Positions 54,560 to 62,149 of a stretch of 64,000 bases of DNA are shown in pieces. The position numbers and the translations under genes are program-made. Origin of the DNA: [Candidatus Thermochlorobacteriaceae] bacterium GBChlB (GTDB lineage: Bacteria > Bacteroidota > Chlorobiia > Chlorobiales > Thermochlorobacteraceae); assembly GCA_000724175.1 (NCBI GenBank), contig JPGV01000020.1, positions 62,001 to 126,000 on the forward strand, in the 5' to 3' direction. The notes under the pieces were generated by a model. It had not been told where the DNA came from. It did no database searches and was given only the letters and a program-made list of their open reading frames with translations. The stretch's first letter is position 1, and every line of letters starts with the position of its first letter.

Positions 54560-55915
54560 ATGTATCGCTTTCACCTTACCGTTAGCCTCCTGTTCTCTTT
54601 TCTGATGGGGCTTTCTGCGTTAGCACAACAAACGCTTTTACAATCTGGCCCGATGGTTGGCTATTCAGAGATGCGCGAAGTTATGCTCTGGGTTCAAACC
54701 AATGCGCCTGCCAAAGTGCAGTTCAAGTATTGGGAGAAATCCAACCCAAAGGACAAGTTCTCGACCGAAGAGGTGCAAACCCTGAAAGACCGCGCGTTTA
54801 CCGCGCATTTGGTGGCCGACCAAGTTCAGCCGAGCAAGAAATACGAGTATGAACTCTACATCAATGGTAAAAAAATCGCCCGCCCGTATCCGTTAGAATT
54901 TCAAACGCAAACGCTTTGGCGTTACCGCACCGACCCGCCAGAGTTCACCGTCGCTATGGGCAGTTGTCTTTATGTCAATGAATCGCAATACGACCGACCG
55001 GGCAAACCCTACGGCGAGAGCTACGAGATTCTCAAATCCATTCACGCCAAGCGTCCCGACGCAATGCTCTGGCTCGGCGATAACATGTATTTACGCGACC
55101 CCGATTGGAACACGCGCACAGGTATTTTTCATCGACATACCCACACACGCTCCATTCCTGAACTGCAGCCGCTCTTGGCATCCACACACCACTACGCAAT
55201 TTGGGACGACCACGACTTCGGGCCTAACGACGCCGACGGCAGTTTTTGGAACAAAGACATGACGCTGGACGCCTTTAAACTTTTCTGGTGCAATCCCTCC
55301 TACGGCGTGAATGGCGGGAAAGGCATCACAGGTATGTTCTCGTGGGGTGACGTCGATTTCTTTTTGCTCGACGACCGCTACTTCCGCACGCCCAACGACC
55401 GTAAGACCGGCGAGCGCGAGATTCTCGGCAAAGCCCAACTCGACTGGCTTATTAACGCACTGTCATACAGCAACGCGACGTTCAAAATCATTGCCATCGG
55501 CGGACAAGTGCTGAACACAGCCAAAAAATATGAGAACTACGCCAACTACGACGAAGAACGGCAAAAACTCATTGACGCCATTACCAAAGAGAAAATCACA
55601 GGCGTTATGTTCGTCGACGGCGACCGACATTTTACCGAACTCTCCAAGCTGCCGCGTGAAAACGCCTATCCGCTCTACGACCTCACCTGTTCGCCGCTCA
55701 CGTCAGGCATTCATAAAGCCGATGAAACCAACACGCTGCGCGTCGAAGGCACACATATCGAGATGCAAAACTTTGCGTTGCTGAAATTTTCAGGCAAACG
55801 CTTGGAGCGCGTCATGACAATTCAAATTTTTGATAAAGACGGCAAAGAGGTTTGGACACGGGAAATCAAAGCTGCCGACCTGCGCGACCCGAAAGAGCCA
55901 ACAGGCAGTAAATAA
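54560..55915 (+). CDS. PhoD-family phosphatase/phosphodiesterase
   Basis: The ATG at 54560 gives 451 residues with a signal peptide (MYRFHLTVSLLFSFLMGLSAL); an in-frame start at 54500 lacks signal character. After an Ig-like N-terminal domain (to ~125) comes the metallophosphatase core: MGSCLYVNESQYDRPG, AMLWLGDNMYL, YAIWDDHDFGPNDADG (metal ligands DDHD and ND), LLDDRYFRTPNDR and VDGDRHFTELSK, all typical of PhoD-like alkaline phosphatases. It probably releases phosphate from phosphodiesters outside the inner membrane. Confidence 0.9.
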   Translation: MYRFHLTVSLLFSFLMGLSALAQQTLLQSGPMVGYSEMREVMLWVQTNAPAKVQFKYWEKSNPKDKFSTEEVQTLKDRAFTAHLVADQVQPSKKYEYELYINGKKIARPYPLEFQTQTLWRYRTDPPEFTVAMGSCLYVNESQYDRPGKPYGESYEILKSIHAKRPDAMLWLGDNMYLRDPDWNTRTGIFHRHTHTRSIPELQPLLASTHHYAIWDDHDFGPNDADGSFWNKDMTLDAFKLFWCNPSYGVNGGKGITGMFSWGDVDFFLLDDRYFRTPNDRKTGEREILGKAQLDWLINALSYSNATFKIIAIGGQVLNTAKKYENYANYDEERQKLIDAITKEKITGVMFVDGDRHFTELSKLPRENAYPLYDLTCSPLTSGIHKADETNTLRVEGTHIEMQNFALLKFSGKRLERVMTIQIFDKDGKEVWTREIKAADLRDPKEPTGSK

Positions 55916-56058
55916 ACTATGGCACTCCTCCGACGGCAAGCATTACCTTAGGCAACTAAAGGGGGAAATTGTGTGTCGCCAGAACGCTTGGCTGTAGCGC
56001 AGTATCGGTGAAACTCTCTTGGGATTTACAACCAACCGCCGTCGCTCGTCTTGCGCAG

Positions 56059-58149
56059 TTAAAGTTCCACCTCGACTTTCTGCGACTCGCTGTCGAAGAT
56101 GCGGAACATAATTTTTTGCTGTTCATTCGGGCGCTCGTATCCCCAAATCATCGCAAGTTCCTCCATTTCGGTCTCCATGCTGAAGCGTTGCGATTCTCCC
56201 AGATAGACCTCGCGCACGCCCAGTTCTTTCGCCGTATTGACAATGCTGAAAAACGGATTAAAACTTGGCACAACCAACGGAATGACAGGCTTGCCGACTT
56301 CTTCCGCAAGGTTCACCACTTCTGTAAAGAGTTGGCGCTCTTCCCTGGTCATTTCAGGCGAGAACGGCTGGTCGCCTTTTTCAATCACGCGCACCGTCAT
56401 CACAATCACATCGGTCGTTTCAGCGTCGACCACGTCCAAGCATTTGGCGAAATGCTCCATGTTCGTCGCTTTCTTGACGGCAACCAAGACGCGGTTCGGC
56501 TTTTCAGAGCCGATGGACTCTGGCGTAATTTTAATTTCGTTTTCCTGATTGAACTTCTCGAGCGATTGCAACTCCTCGAGCGAGAGCGCATCGCGCTGTG
56601 CTTTCTTGCGTTTCTCTTTTTCGCGCTGGTTGATTTTTTCCGACGCGCTGAAGAGTATCAAAAAGAACATTGTGAACGCCACGCCCGACATGGTCGCGAC
56701 CGACTTTGTAAATAAATTTGCCGTTGCCACCGTGAGCAGCACGAGAAACACGATGAGAATACCGACCGGAAATTCCACGCCTCCAAGCGCAAGGTTCATC
56801 GGCACTCGGAACCGACGCGGACTGCGGTCTTTGAAGCGCAAGACGAGCATCGCAAAGGCATTAAAGACGAAACTCCAAATCACGCCGAAGGCGTAGGCTT
56901 CGCCAAGCAGATAAACATCGCCACGGCTGATGAGAATTGTGGTGAGTTGAAAAAACGTAATCAGGTTAATCATTCGGTAGGTTGTGCCGAATCGGTCGTG
57001 CGGTTTTCTAAACCAATCTGCCAGAATGCCGTCTTCGGCGACGCGGTTCAGCACGCCGTTAGCGCCGATGAAAGATGTGTTTACCGCGCCCGACAAAATC
57101 AAAAATCCGACTACAACCACAAACGCTTGAAGTGCAAGGCGCACGGGTTCGGGACCGACGACATTCATGGCCAAGCCAGCGAGCAGGTTGTCCGCGTATT
57201 GCGCCACGCGAACTTCGTCGGGAATTATCATCACAGCAAGAAACGAGAAAATGCCCGTGAACGTGACGCTGAAAATAAGAATGGTAATGGCGGCGCGTTT
57301 GAGGTTTTGCAGTTTCGGCGCTTCAATTTCGCGGTAGACTTGCGCAAGTGATTCCTCGCCCGACATTGCCAACATCGAGTGCCCCAGCGCAATGACCAGC
57401 CCAATCGCGCCGAGCAGTTTGCCCGACAGGAGTGTTTCGCCGAGTTTAGTATGCCCTAAAAATCCCAACGATTCTTCGTTGAACTTGATGGTAAAAGACG
57501 GCAGTTCTGCGCCGCGCAAGTAAATCGTTAGCCCGCACCAGACGAGCATTATCAACACCATTGCGCCCGTGATTTGCATAATCCTCAGCGCCTGACCCGA
57601 CGACTCCGTAATCCCTCTCGTGTTGAGCCGCCAAAAATACACGACAATCAGAATCGCAATCAACTGAGCCGTTAGGTTGACAGGCAACTTTCCGCCGTCG
57701 GGCAAAAATGAATTGACGAGACCGACGATATACTGTCCCGCAGAGACCGAGCTAATTGGACCAGTTAGGACATAATCGAACATCAGCGCGGAGACGGCGA
57801 TTTTAGCGAGGTTTTCGCCGAGCGTGTTTCGGACGACGCGATAGACACCGCCGCGCGTGAAAATTGAGCATGACTCCATATACACCATGCGCACCGCGTA
57901 GGCGAAAATCATCACCCCGAAAATAAAATACGGCGCCGCTTCCCCGATGGCGCGTTCTGTAATGCCGCCAATGTAGTAGGCGGTCGAGGCTAAATCGCTC
58001 AAGACAATTGCGGCGGCTCTCCAAAAAGAAATAAACGAGAGCATCACCGATGTTACGACCACGACTTTAACGGAACTGCTCGAAGACCGCGCTGATGTGG
58101 AGGCGTCGGCAGAATTAGGGTCTCCCTGACGATTACTACTTGTTTCCAT
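56059..58149 (-). CDS. APC-family amino acid/polyamine permease with C-terminal USP-like domain
   Basis: 696 residues. The first ~480 residues hold about 12 hydrophobic segments (e.g. VVTSVMLSFISFWRAAAIVL, YFIFGVMIFAYAVRMVYM, LAALGLVIALGHSMLAMSGEESLAQVYREI, FVVVVGFLILSGAVNTSFIGANGVLNRVAEDGILA), as in APC-superfamily permeases of the KUP/YjeM-like kind. The last ~190 residues are soluble with a charged linker (KREKEKRKKAQRDALSLEELQ) and a universal-stress-like domain (NRVLVAVKKATNMEHFAKCLDVVDAETTDVIVMTVRVI). Such tails may sense nucleotide state. Substrate unknown. Confidence 0.85.
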   Translation of the reverse strand: METSSNRQGDPNSADASTSARSSSSSVKVVVVTSVMLSFISFWRAAAIVLSDLASTAYYIGGITERAIGEAAPYFIFGVMIFAYAVRMVYMESCSIFTRGGVYRVVRNTLGENLAKIAVSALMFDYVLTGPISSVSAGQYIVGLVNSFLPDGGKLPVNLTAQLIAILIVVYFWRLNTRGITESSGQALRIMQITGAMVLIMLVWCGLTIYLRGAELPSFTIKFNEESLGFLGHTKLGETLLSGKLLGAIGLVIALGHSMLAMSGEESLAQVYREIEAPKLQNLKRAAITILIFSVTFTGIFSFLAVMIIPDEVRVAQYADNLLAGLAMNVVGPEPVRLALQAFVVVVGFLILSGAVNTSFIGANGVLNRVAEDGILADWFRKPHDRFGTTYRMINLITFFQLTTILISRGDVYLLGEAYAFGVIWSFVFNAFAMLVLRFKDRSPRRFRVPMNLALGGVEFPVGILIVFLVLLTVATANLFTKSVATMSGVAFTMFFLILFSASEKINQREKEKRKKAQRDALSLEELQSLEKFNQENEIKITPESIGSEKPNRVLVAVKKATNMEHFAKCLDVVDAETTDVIVMTVRVIEKGDQPFSPEMTREERQLFTEVVNLAEEVGKPVIPLVVPSFNPFFSIVNTAKELGVREVYLGESQRFSMETEMEELAMIWGYERPNEQQKIMFRIFDSESQKVEVEL

Positions 58150-58316
58150 ACCGACTGCTTAAAATTAACGCGCGGACGGCTGTTGTGCGTCGACGCGAAA
58201 AGCGGATTCTGACCACAATGGTGATTTTAAACAGAGGCTAATATAATTCGGCGCTTGGAGATTTTTTTGATTTTCCGCCGTCTCCCGAAATGACCTGTGC
58301 ATAAGGCGACTCTCAT

Positions 58317-58481
58317 CTATTGCCTGTCGCTTTTTTGGAGTGTGTCGTCGTCGGAGACGAGTTTTTCAAGTCGGGAAATTTTGGCATCGAGCCGCGTTAG
58401 ATACAGAAACACACCTGTCCACACAAGCAGAACAATGACAAGAACAACATAAATGGAGTTTTGCGTAAAGAACTCTTCCAT
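58317..58481 (-). CDS. ccmD: CcmD-family small membrane protein (54 aa)
   Basis: A short leftward frame, easily missed. It begins MEEFFTQNSIYVVLVIVLLV, continues as one membrane segment into YLTRLDAKISRLEKLV, and ends KSDRQ. The order hydrophobic helix, then L-x-R-L-D-x-K-I-x-R-L-E-K is the signature of CcmD (DUF4149-type/HemD-like) proteins in Bacteroidota and Chlorobiota cytochrome c biogenesis (system I), where CcmD stabilises the CcmABC heme exporter. No other ccm gene is in the window; the M48 gene lies 63 bp away on the same strand. Confidence 0.75.
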   Translation of the reverse strand: MEEFFTQNSIYVVLVIVLLVWTGVFLYLTRLDAKISRLEKLVSDDDTLQKSDRQ

Positions 58482-58544
58482 TGCGGTAAATTTGACGGTT
58501 GCTGCAAACGTTAAGTTTTATTCGGCGTAATCCGTTTCGGCGCA

Positions 58545-59369
58545 TTATGGAATCAGGTTGCTTGGCACGCCGCCCGGAAATTCCTCTTTAATTGCCGCTT
58601 TGATTTTCTCAATACGGTTTTCGGGATTTGGGTGTGTGCTGAAAAATTCAGGCTGACGATTGCCACCACTTGCCTGCGCCAGCACCTCCATCACGCCGAT
58701 TAAGGCACGCGGGTCGTAGCCCGCCTGCGCCATAAAGCGCACACTGAGCCGGTCGGACTCCAACTCATCGTCGCGTCCGTAGCTCATATTGACCAATTCG
58801 CCGACGACTTGCGCGATTTGCGTCGCTGAAGCATCGCCTGACGCAACGGCGACCGCGCCCGTTAAGCCTTGCGTCAGTTGAGACTTTGCCATACGCTCTG
58901 CGCCGTGCCGCGCAACCACATGTCCGATTTCATGCGCCAAGACGCCCGCTAATTGTCCTTCGGTTTTAAGCCGCGAGTAGAGCGCCGCAGTAATGAACAC
59001 CTGTCCGCCCGGCAGCGCAAACGCATTGATGGTTCGAGTGTCGCCCAGCAAATGAAACTCATACTGCCAATTTGTTTTTGCCGCGTCGCTTTGTTTCACC
59101 AGCCGAAAGCCCACTTTATCAACAATCGCTTGTCCATTTTGGTCGGGGTGCATGCCGCCGTATTGCCGAATCAGTTGCGGCGTAGCGCGTAGCCCTAACG
59201 CGATTTCTTGCTTCGGCGAGAGACTAACAAACTGCGTCTCTTTCGTTACGGGATTGTATTCGCGCGAACTGAAATAGCCCACGATTGACACCAGCGCAAT
59301 AATGACGCCAATGATGAACCGAATGTTCATGCCGCTCGGCTCTCCATATCGATTTTCAAATCCGAACAT
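58545..59369 (-). CDS. M48-family zinc metalloprotease
   Basis: 274 residues. N-terminal hydrophobic segment (about 15-33) anchors it, then the zinc motif HEIGH at 146-150 (GVLAHEIGHVVARHGAERM) with the third ligand probably in YGRDDELESDRLSVRFM near residue 203. This is the BepA/LoiP-like Ste24 group of periplasmic proteases that degrade misfolded outer-membrane proteins. The C-terminus NPENRIEKIKAAI...NLIP is the usual 'H-P-x-x-x-R' tail (THPNPENRI). Confidence 0.93.
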   Translation of the reverse strand: MFGFENRYGEPSGMNIRFIIGVIIALVSIVGYFSSREYNPVTKETQFVSLSPKQEIALGLRATPQLIRQYGGMHPDQNGQAIVDKVGFRLVKQSDAAKTNWQYEFHLLGDTRTINAFALPGGQVFITAALYSRLKTEGQLAGVLAHEIGHVVARHGAERMAKSQLTQGLTGAVAVASGDASATQIAQVVGELVNMSYGRDDELESDRLSVRFMAQAGYDPRALIGVMEVLAQASGGNRQPEFFSTHPNPENRIEKIKAAIKEEFPGGVPSNLIP

Positions 59370-59449
59370 ATACAGCGTGGTTTACCTGTTAATTTCTGCC
59401 GCGCCAAAGTTACGATGAAGATTTGAATTTGATTCAGCCGAGCAGAAAA

Positions 59450-59474
59450 CAAAAAGTCCCGCATCGGCGGGACT
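59450..59474 (-). terminator. Intrinsic terminator of the lipoprotein gene
   Basis: Read leftward, AGTCCCGC (59455-59462, plus strand) pairs with GCGGGACT (59467-59474) around ATCG, and the minus strand ends in a T run (AAAAC on the plus strand at 59447-59454). Confidence 0.85.
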
Positions 59475-59497
59475 CTTGCATAGATACAGCCGTTAGG

Positions 59498-60001
59498 TTA
59501 CTTGACGACTTTGAACGATTCGGTTTTCGCGGCAGCGCCGTTGAGCGAGATTTCAACTTTGTAGTCGCCGACGGGCATACCCTTCGGATTGGCAAGGTTG
59601 AACTGCACATTGCTTGTGCCAGCTTGCACGACTTTGGCAGAATCGACGCGAGCAATTTTATCGCCCATCATCCATTTGGCAGAAACGCTGTTTCCCACAA
59701 CGCCGTTGTCAATTTTCACCGACGCATACACTTGGTCTTTCGGTTTGAATTCTGTCGCCGCCGTTTTAATTGTCTTCGTAGCTTGGTCGATGTCCTTGCC
59801 AAGCATTACGGCAGAGACCATCGGCGCAGGCGGCGGTGGCGGCGTTGCGGCTTTGATTGAATCTTCGCGGCGCTTCGCCTCGGCTTCGGCAGCAGCTTTC
59901 ATTTCTGCCTCTTTCTTCTTCTTGTCTTCGCAGCCCGTTACGCTCAGACCAACGGCAACGAAGCCAATTAGCATCAACGATACTAAAAACTTGCTCTTCA
60001 T
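59498..60001 (-). CDS. Small lipoprotein with Ala/Pro linker and Ig-like domain
   Basis: 167 residues. Lipobox VTGC (Cys24) after MKSKFLVSLMLIGFVAVGLS, then a Lys/Ala/Glu helical stretch (EDKKKKEAEMKAAAEAEAKRR), a Pro run (ATPPPPPAP) and a ~110-residue domain with VYASVKIDNG, SAKWMMGDKIA, VQFNLANPKGMPVGDYKVEISLNG, an Ig-like fold seen in surface lipoproteins of Bacteroidota. Function unknown. A terminator lies just after it and a LysM gene 34 bp upstream on the same strand. Confidence 0.85.
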   Translation of the reverse strand: MKSKFLVSLMLIGFVAVGLSVTGCEDKKKKEAEMKAAAEAEAKRREDSIKAATPPPPPAPMVSAVMLGKDIDQATKTIKTAATEFKPKDQVYASVKIDNGVVGNSVSAKWMMGDKIARVDSAKVVQAGTSNVQFNLANPKGMPVGDYKVEISLNGAAAKTESFKVVK

Positions 60002-60035
60002 GATGTGTTCTCCTGTGTTTGGTTTTTGAAAAAAG

Positions 60036-60260
60036 TTAGTCTGGAATGACGAGCTCCCAGCCGATTTGAATCATGTCTGGATTTTTGATGCGGTCTTTGT
60101 TCGCCTCGTAAATTTTCTTCCACTTATTGGCGTCGCCGTAAAATTCTTTGGCGATTTTAGACAGCGAGTCGCCTTTCTTAACGGTGTAAGTTCGTGCCGA
60201 TTCGCCTTCAGCAGATGCACCGCCGACGAAACCGTCCATGTCGCTGAAATACGCAGCCAT
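60036..60260 (-). CDS. Small LysM-domain protein (Kbp/YgaU-like)
   Basis: 74 residues without signal peptide. One LysM domain, [50 protein letters not shown], which most resembles the LysM part of E. coli Kbp/YgaU (a K+-responsive cytoplasmic protein) rather than of peptidoglycan hydrolases. The N-terminal ~25 residues ([20 protein letters not shown]) are acidic and unstructured; a BON domain is absent. Likely cytoplasmic. Probably co-transcribed with the following lipoprotein gene, but convergent with nothing. Confidence 0.85.
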   Translation of the reverse strand: MAAYFSDMDGFVGGASAEGESARTYTVKKGDSLSKIAKEFYGDANKWKKIYEANKDRIKNPDMIQIGWELVIPD

Positions 60261-60378
60261 AGCATTCCTCCTTTGGGTTGGTTTGATGGTAATTTGTTAT
60301 GAAGCGCGAATTTACGGAAAAACAGCGCGATTTTCTATACCGCAAGTTCGCCCTTCACCAAGCAGGCAGGCACAATAA

Positions 60379-60407
60379 CAAAAAAGCCAATCGTGTTCAG
60401 ATTGGCT
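60379..60407 (-). terminator. Intrinsic terminator of rpoD
   Basis: AGCCAATC (60385-60392) and GATTGGCT (60400-60407) pair around GTGTTCA; the minus strand then has a T run (AAAAAA at 60379-60384 on the plus strand). It ends the leftward operon that includes rpoD. Confidence 0.88.
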
Positions 60408-60431
60408 TTGCTTGCTCTGCGGCGATGGAGT

Positions 60432-61331
60432 TTATCCGCCGATGTATTCTTTCAGAACACCGCTATACGGCGAGTGGCGCAGTCGGCGAATCGCCTTTTC
60501 TTTGATTTGCCGCACGCGCTCGCGCGTGAGCTTGAACTTCTCGCCGATTTCTTCCAGCGTAAGCGGGTTGTCCATTCCAATTCCAAAATACGAGCGAATC
60601 ACGTCTGCCTCGCGCGGCGTGAGCGAAGAGAGCGAGCGCTCGACTTCAATGCGAAGCGACTCGCGCATCAATCCGTGGTCGGGACGCTGCGAATCGTTTT
60701 GAAGCACATCGAGCAGTCGGTTGTCATCGCCCTGCGCAAAGGGCGCATCGACCGAAATGTGCCGCCCTGCAATTTTGAGCGTGTCAGTGATTTCCGACGA
60801 GTTCATATCGAGCAGATTCGCCAGCTCTTCCGTGCTGGGGTCGCGCTCAAATTCCTGCTCCAACTGCGAGAACGCCTTGCCGATTTTATTGAGCGTGCCG
60901 ACGCGGTTGAGCGGCAACCGCACAATGCGCGACTGCTCGGCGAGCGCCTGTAAAATCGATTGACGAATCCACCAGACCGCGTAGGAAATGAACTTAAATC
61001 CGCGCGTTTCATCGAAGCGTTTTGCCGCCTTGATGAGACCGAGGTTGCCCTCGTTAATCAAATCGCCGAGCGATAAGCCTTGATTTTGATACTGCTTCGC
61101 CACCGACACCACAAAGCGCAAGTTCGCCTTAATGAGCTTCTCCAACGCCCGACGCCCTTCCTTGAACTCTTTGGAATCGACGGGCTTGCCGTCGCCCTTT
61201 TTGATTTTCATCGTGAGCGTGATTTCGTCTTGCGCCGTGAGCAAATCGAACTTGCCGATTTCCTGCAAATATCGGTCGAGCGATTGGCTCTCGCGGTTCG
61301 TAATCTGCCTGCTGATTTTTAACTGTCTCAT
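60432..61331 (-). CDS. rpoD: RNA polymerase primary sigma factor (short type)
   Basis: 299 residues, lacking region 1.1, as in Bacteroidota/Chlorobiota. It begins [19 protein letters not shown]; region 1.2-2.1 [14 protein letters not shown]; region 2.4 [19 protein letters not shown], then [17 protein letters not shown]; region 4.2 [28 protein letters not shown]. Its likely promoter is that of the operon at 63826-63856 (none was found in the 26-bp gap before it), so housekeeping sigma expression may be tied to genes for shell proteins. An internal promoter cannot be excluded. Confidence 0.96.
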   Translation of the reverse strand: MRQLKISRQITNRESQSLDRYLQEIGKFDLLTAQDEITLTMKIKKGDGKPVDSKEFKEGRRALEKLIKANLRFVVSVAKQYQNQGLSLGDLINEGNLGLIKAAKRFDETRGFKFISYAVWWIRQSILQALAEQSRIVRLPLNRVGTLNKIGKAFSQLEQEFERDPSTEELANLLDMNSSEITDTLKIAGRHISVDAPFAQGDDNRLLDVLQNDSQRPDHGLMRESLRIEVERSLSSLTPREADVIRSYFGIGMDNPLTLEEIGEKFKLTRERVRQIKEKAIRRLRHSPYSGVLKEYIGG

Positions 61332-61357
61332 TTGTTCCCCTCTTAAAACTTCTAAAT

Positions 61358-61777
61358 TTATTTAAGAACTATTACTGAATCGACTACAACATCGATGCGG
61401 TCGACAATCCCGACGATGGTCGCGTCTGTCGGCACAAGCGACATTTGCTTGCGGCTGCGTATCGGAATCGCCGCTTCAGACGATGTTACGAACATCACGG
61501 TTTCGCCGGCGCCCGCGCCGACCGAATTGACGGCGGCAATCGGACTGCCCGACGGCTTCTTTGCCGCATCGAGCGGCTGGACGAGTTGCAATGTTTCGCC
61601 GACCAAGCTCGCGTCCTTTTGCGTCGCCCAAATCGCACCGATTACTTTTCCGAAATACACTTTAACGATTGACGAATTTGGATTGTTTTGTCCACGATTT
61701 AAAAATGTCGCACCCGAACCGAGCAAATTGTTCAACTTTTTCGAAACGACCTTTCCCTGATTTGAGAATCCCTTCAT
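61358..61777 (-). CDS. eutN: EutN/CcmL microcompartment vertex protein 1, with N-terminal extension
   Basis: 139 residues from ATG 61777, or 100 from GTG 61660. The core, [25 protein letters not shown]..., [20 protein letters not shown] and [14 protein letters not shown], is a complete EutN/CcmL (PF03319) fold; the GAGAGETV loop forms the pore region of the pentamer that caps vertices of bacterial microcompartments. The 38-residue basic extension ([20 protein letters not shown]) is unusual and may be non-coding if GTG is used. It is paralogous to the next gene upstream (62080-61811), and its stop lies 27 bp before the rpoD start. Confidence 0.85.
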   Translation of the reverse strand: MKGFSNQGKVVSKKLNNLLGSGATFLNRGQNNPNSSIVKVYFGKVIGAIWATQKDASLVGETLQLVQPLDAAKKPSGSPIAAVNSVGAGAGETVMFVTSSEAAIPIRSRKQMSLVPTDATIVGIVDRIDVVVDSVIVLK

Positions 61778-61810
61778 CTGGCATCTGGCATCGTCCCTTT
61801 CAGTTCGTCC

Positions 61811-62080
61811 TCATTCTGCGACATCGAGTTTATCGACGATTGCCATGATGACGGCGTCTACGGGCTTATTCTTCGTCAGTTCCGTCAGCCGCGCTGAGCT
61901 GCCGGTGGCAACGAGAACCGTTTCGCCGACGCCCGCCCCGACCGAATCAACCGCCACCAAAAAACTCTCTTTGCTTTGACCGTCCAAGCCGATGTGTCGC
62001 ACCAACTGCAATTTCATGCCGACAAGTCCCTCATCTTTGCGCGTCGCCCAAATCGTGCCGATTACCTTTCCCAAAATCAT
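61811..62080 (-). CDS. eutN: EutN/CcmL microcompartment vertex protein 2
   Basis: The ATG at 62080 gives 89 residues beginning MILGKVIGTIWATRKDEGLV, the canonical EutN start; a 107-residue form from ATG 62134 adds MWNFSRSGTVFNQSCKQT. The core SVGAGVGETVLVATGSSA and the ending VIMAIVDKLDVAE are typical. A pair of different EutN-type proteins is common in heteromeric BMC shells, where several pentamers occur. No BMC-H or BMC-T hexamer gene lies near. Spacing to the GAF-GGDEF gene upstream is 69 bp. Confidence 0.9.
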   Translation of the reverse strand: MILGKVIGTIWATRKDEGLVGMKLQLVRHIGLDGQSKESFLVAVDSVGAGVGETVLVATGSSARLTELTKNKPVDAVIMAIVDKLDVAE

Positions 62081-62149
62081 TGTTTGTTTACAACTCTGGT
62101 TGAAAACCGTTCCACTACGGCTAAAATTCCACACGGTTACAAAAATTTG

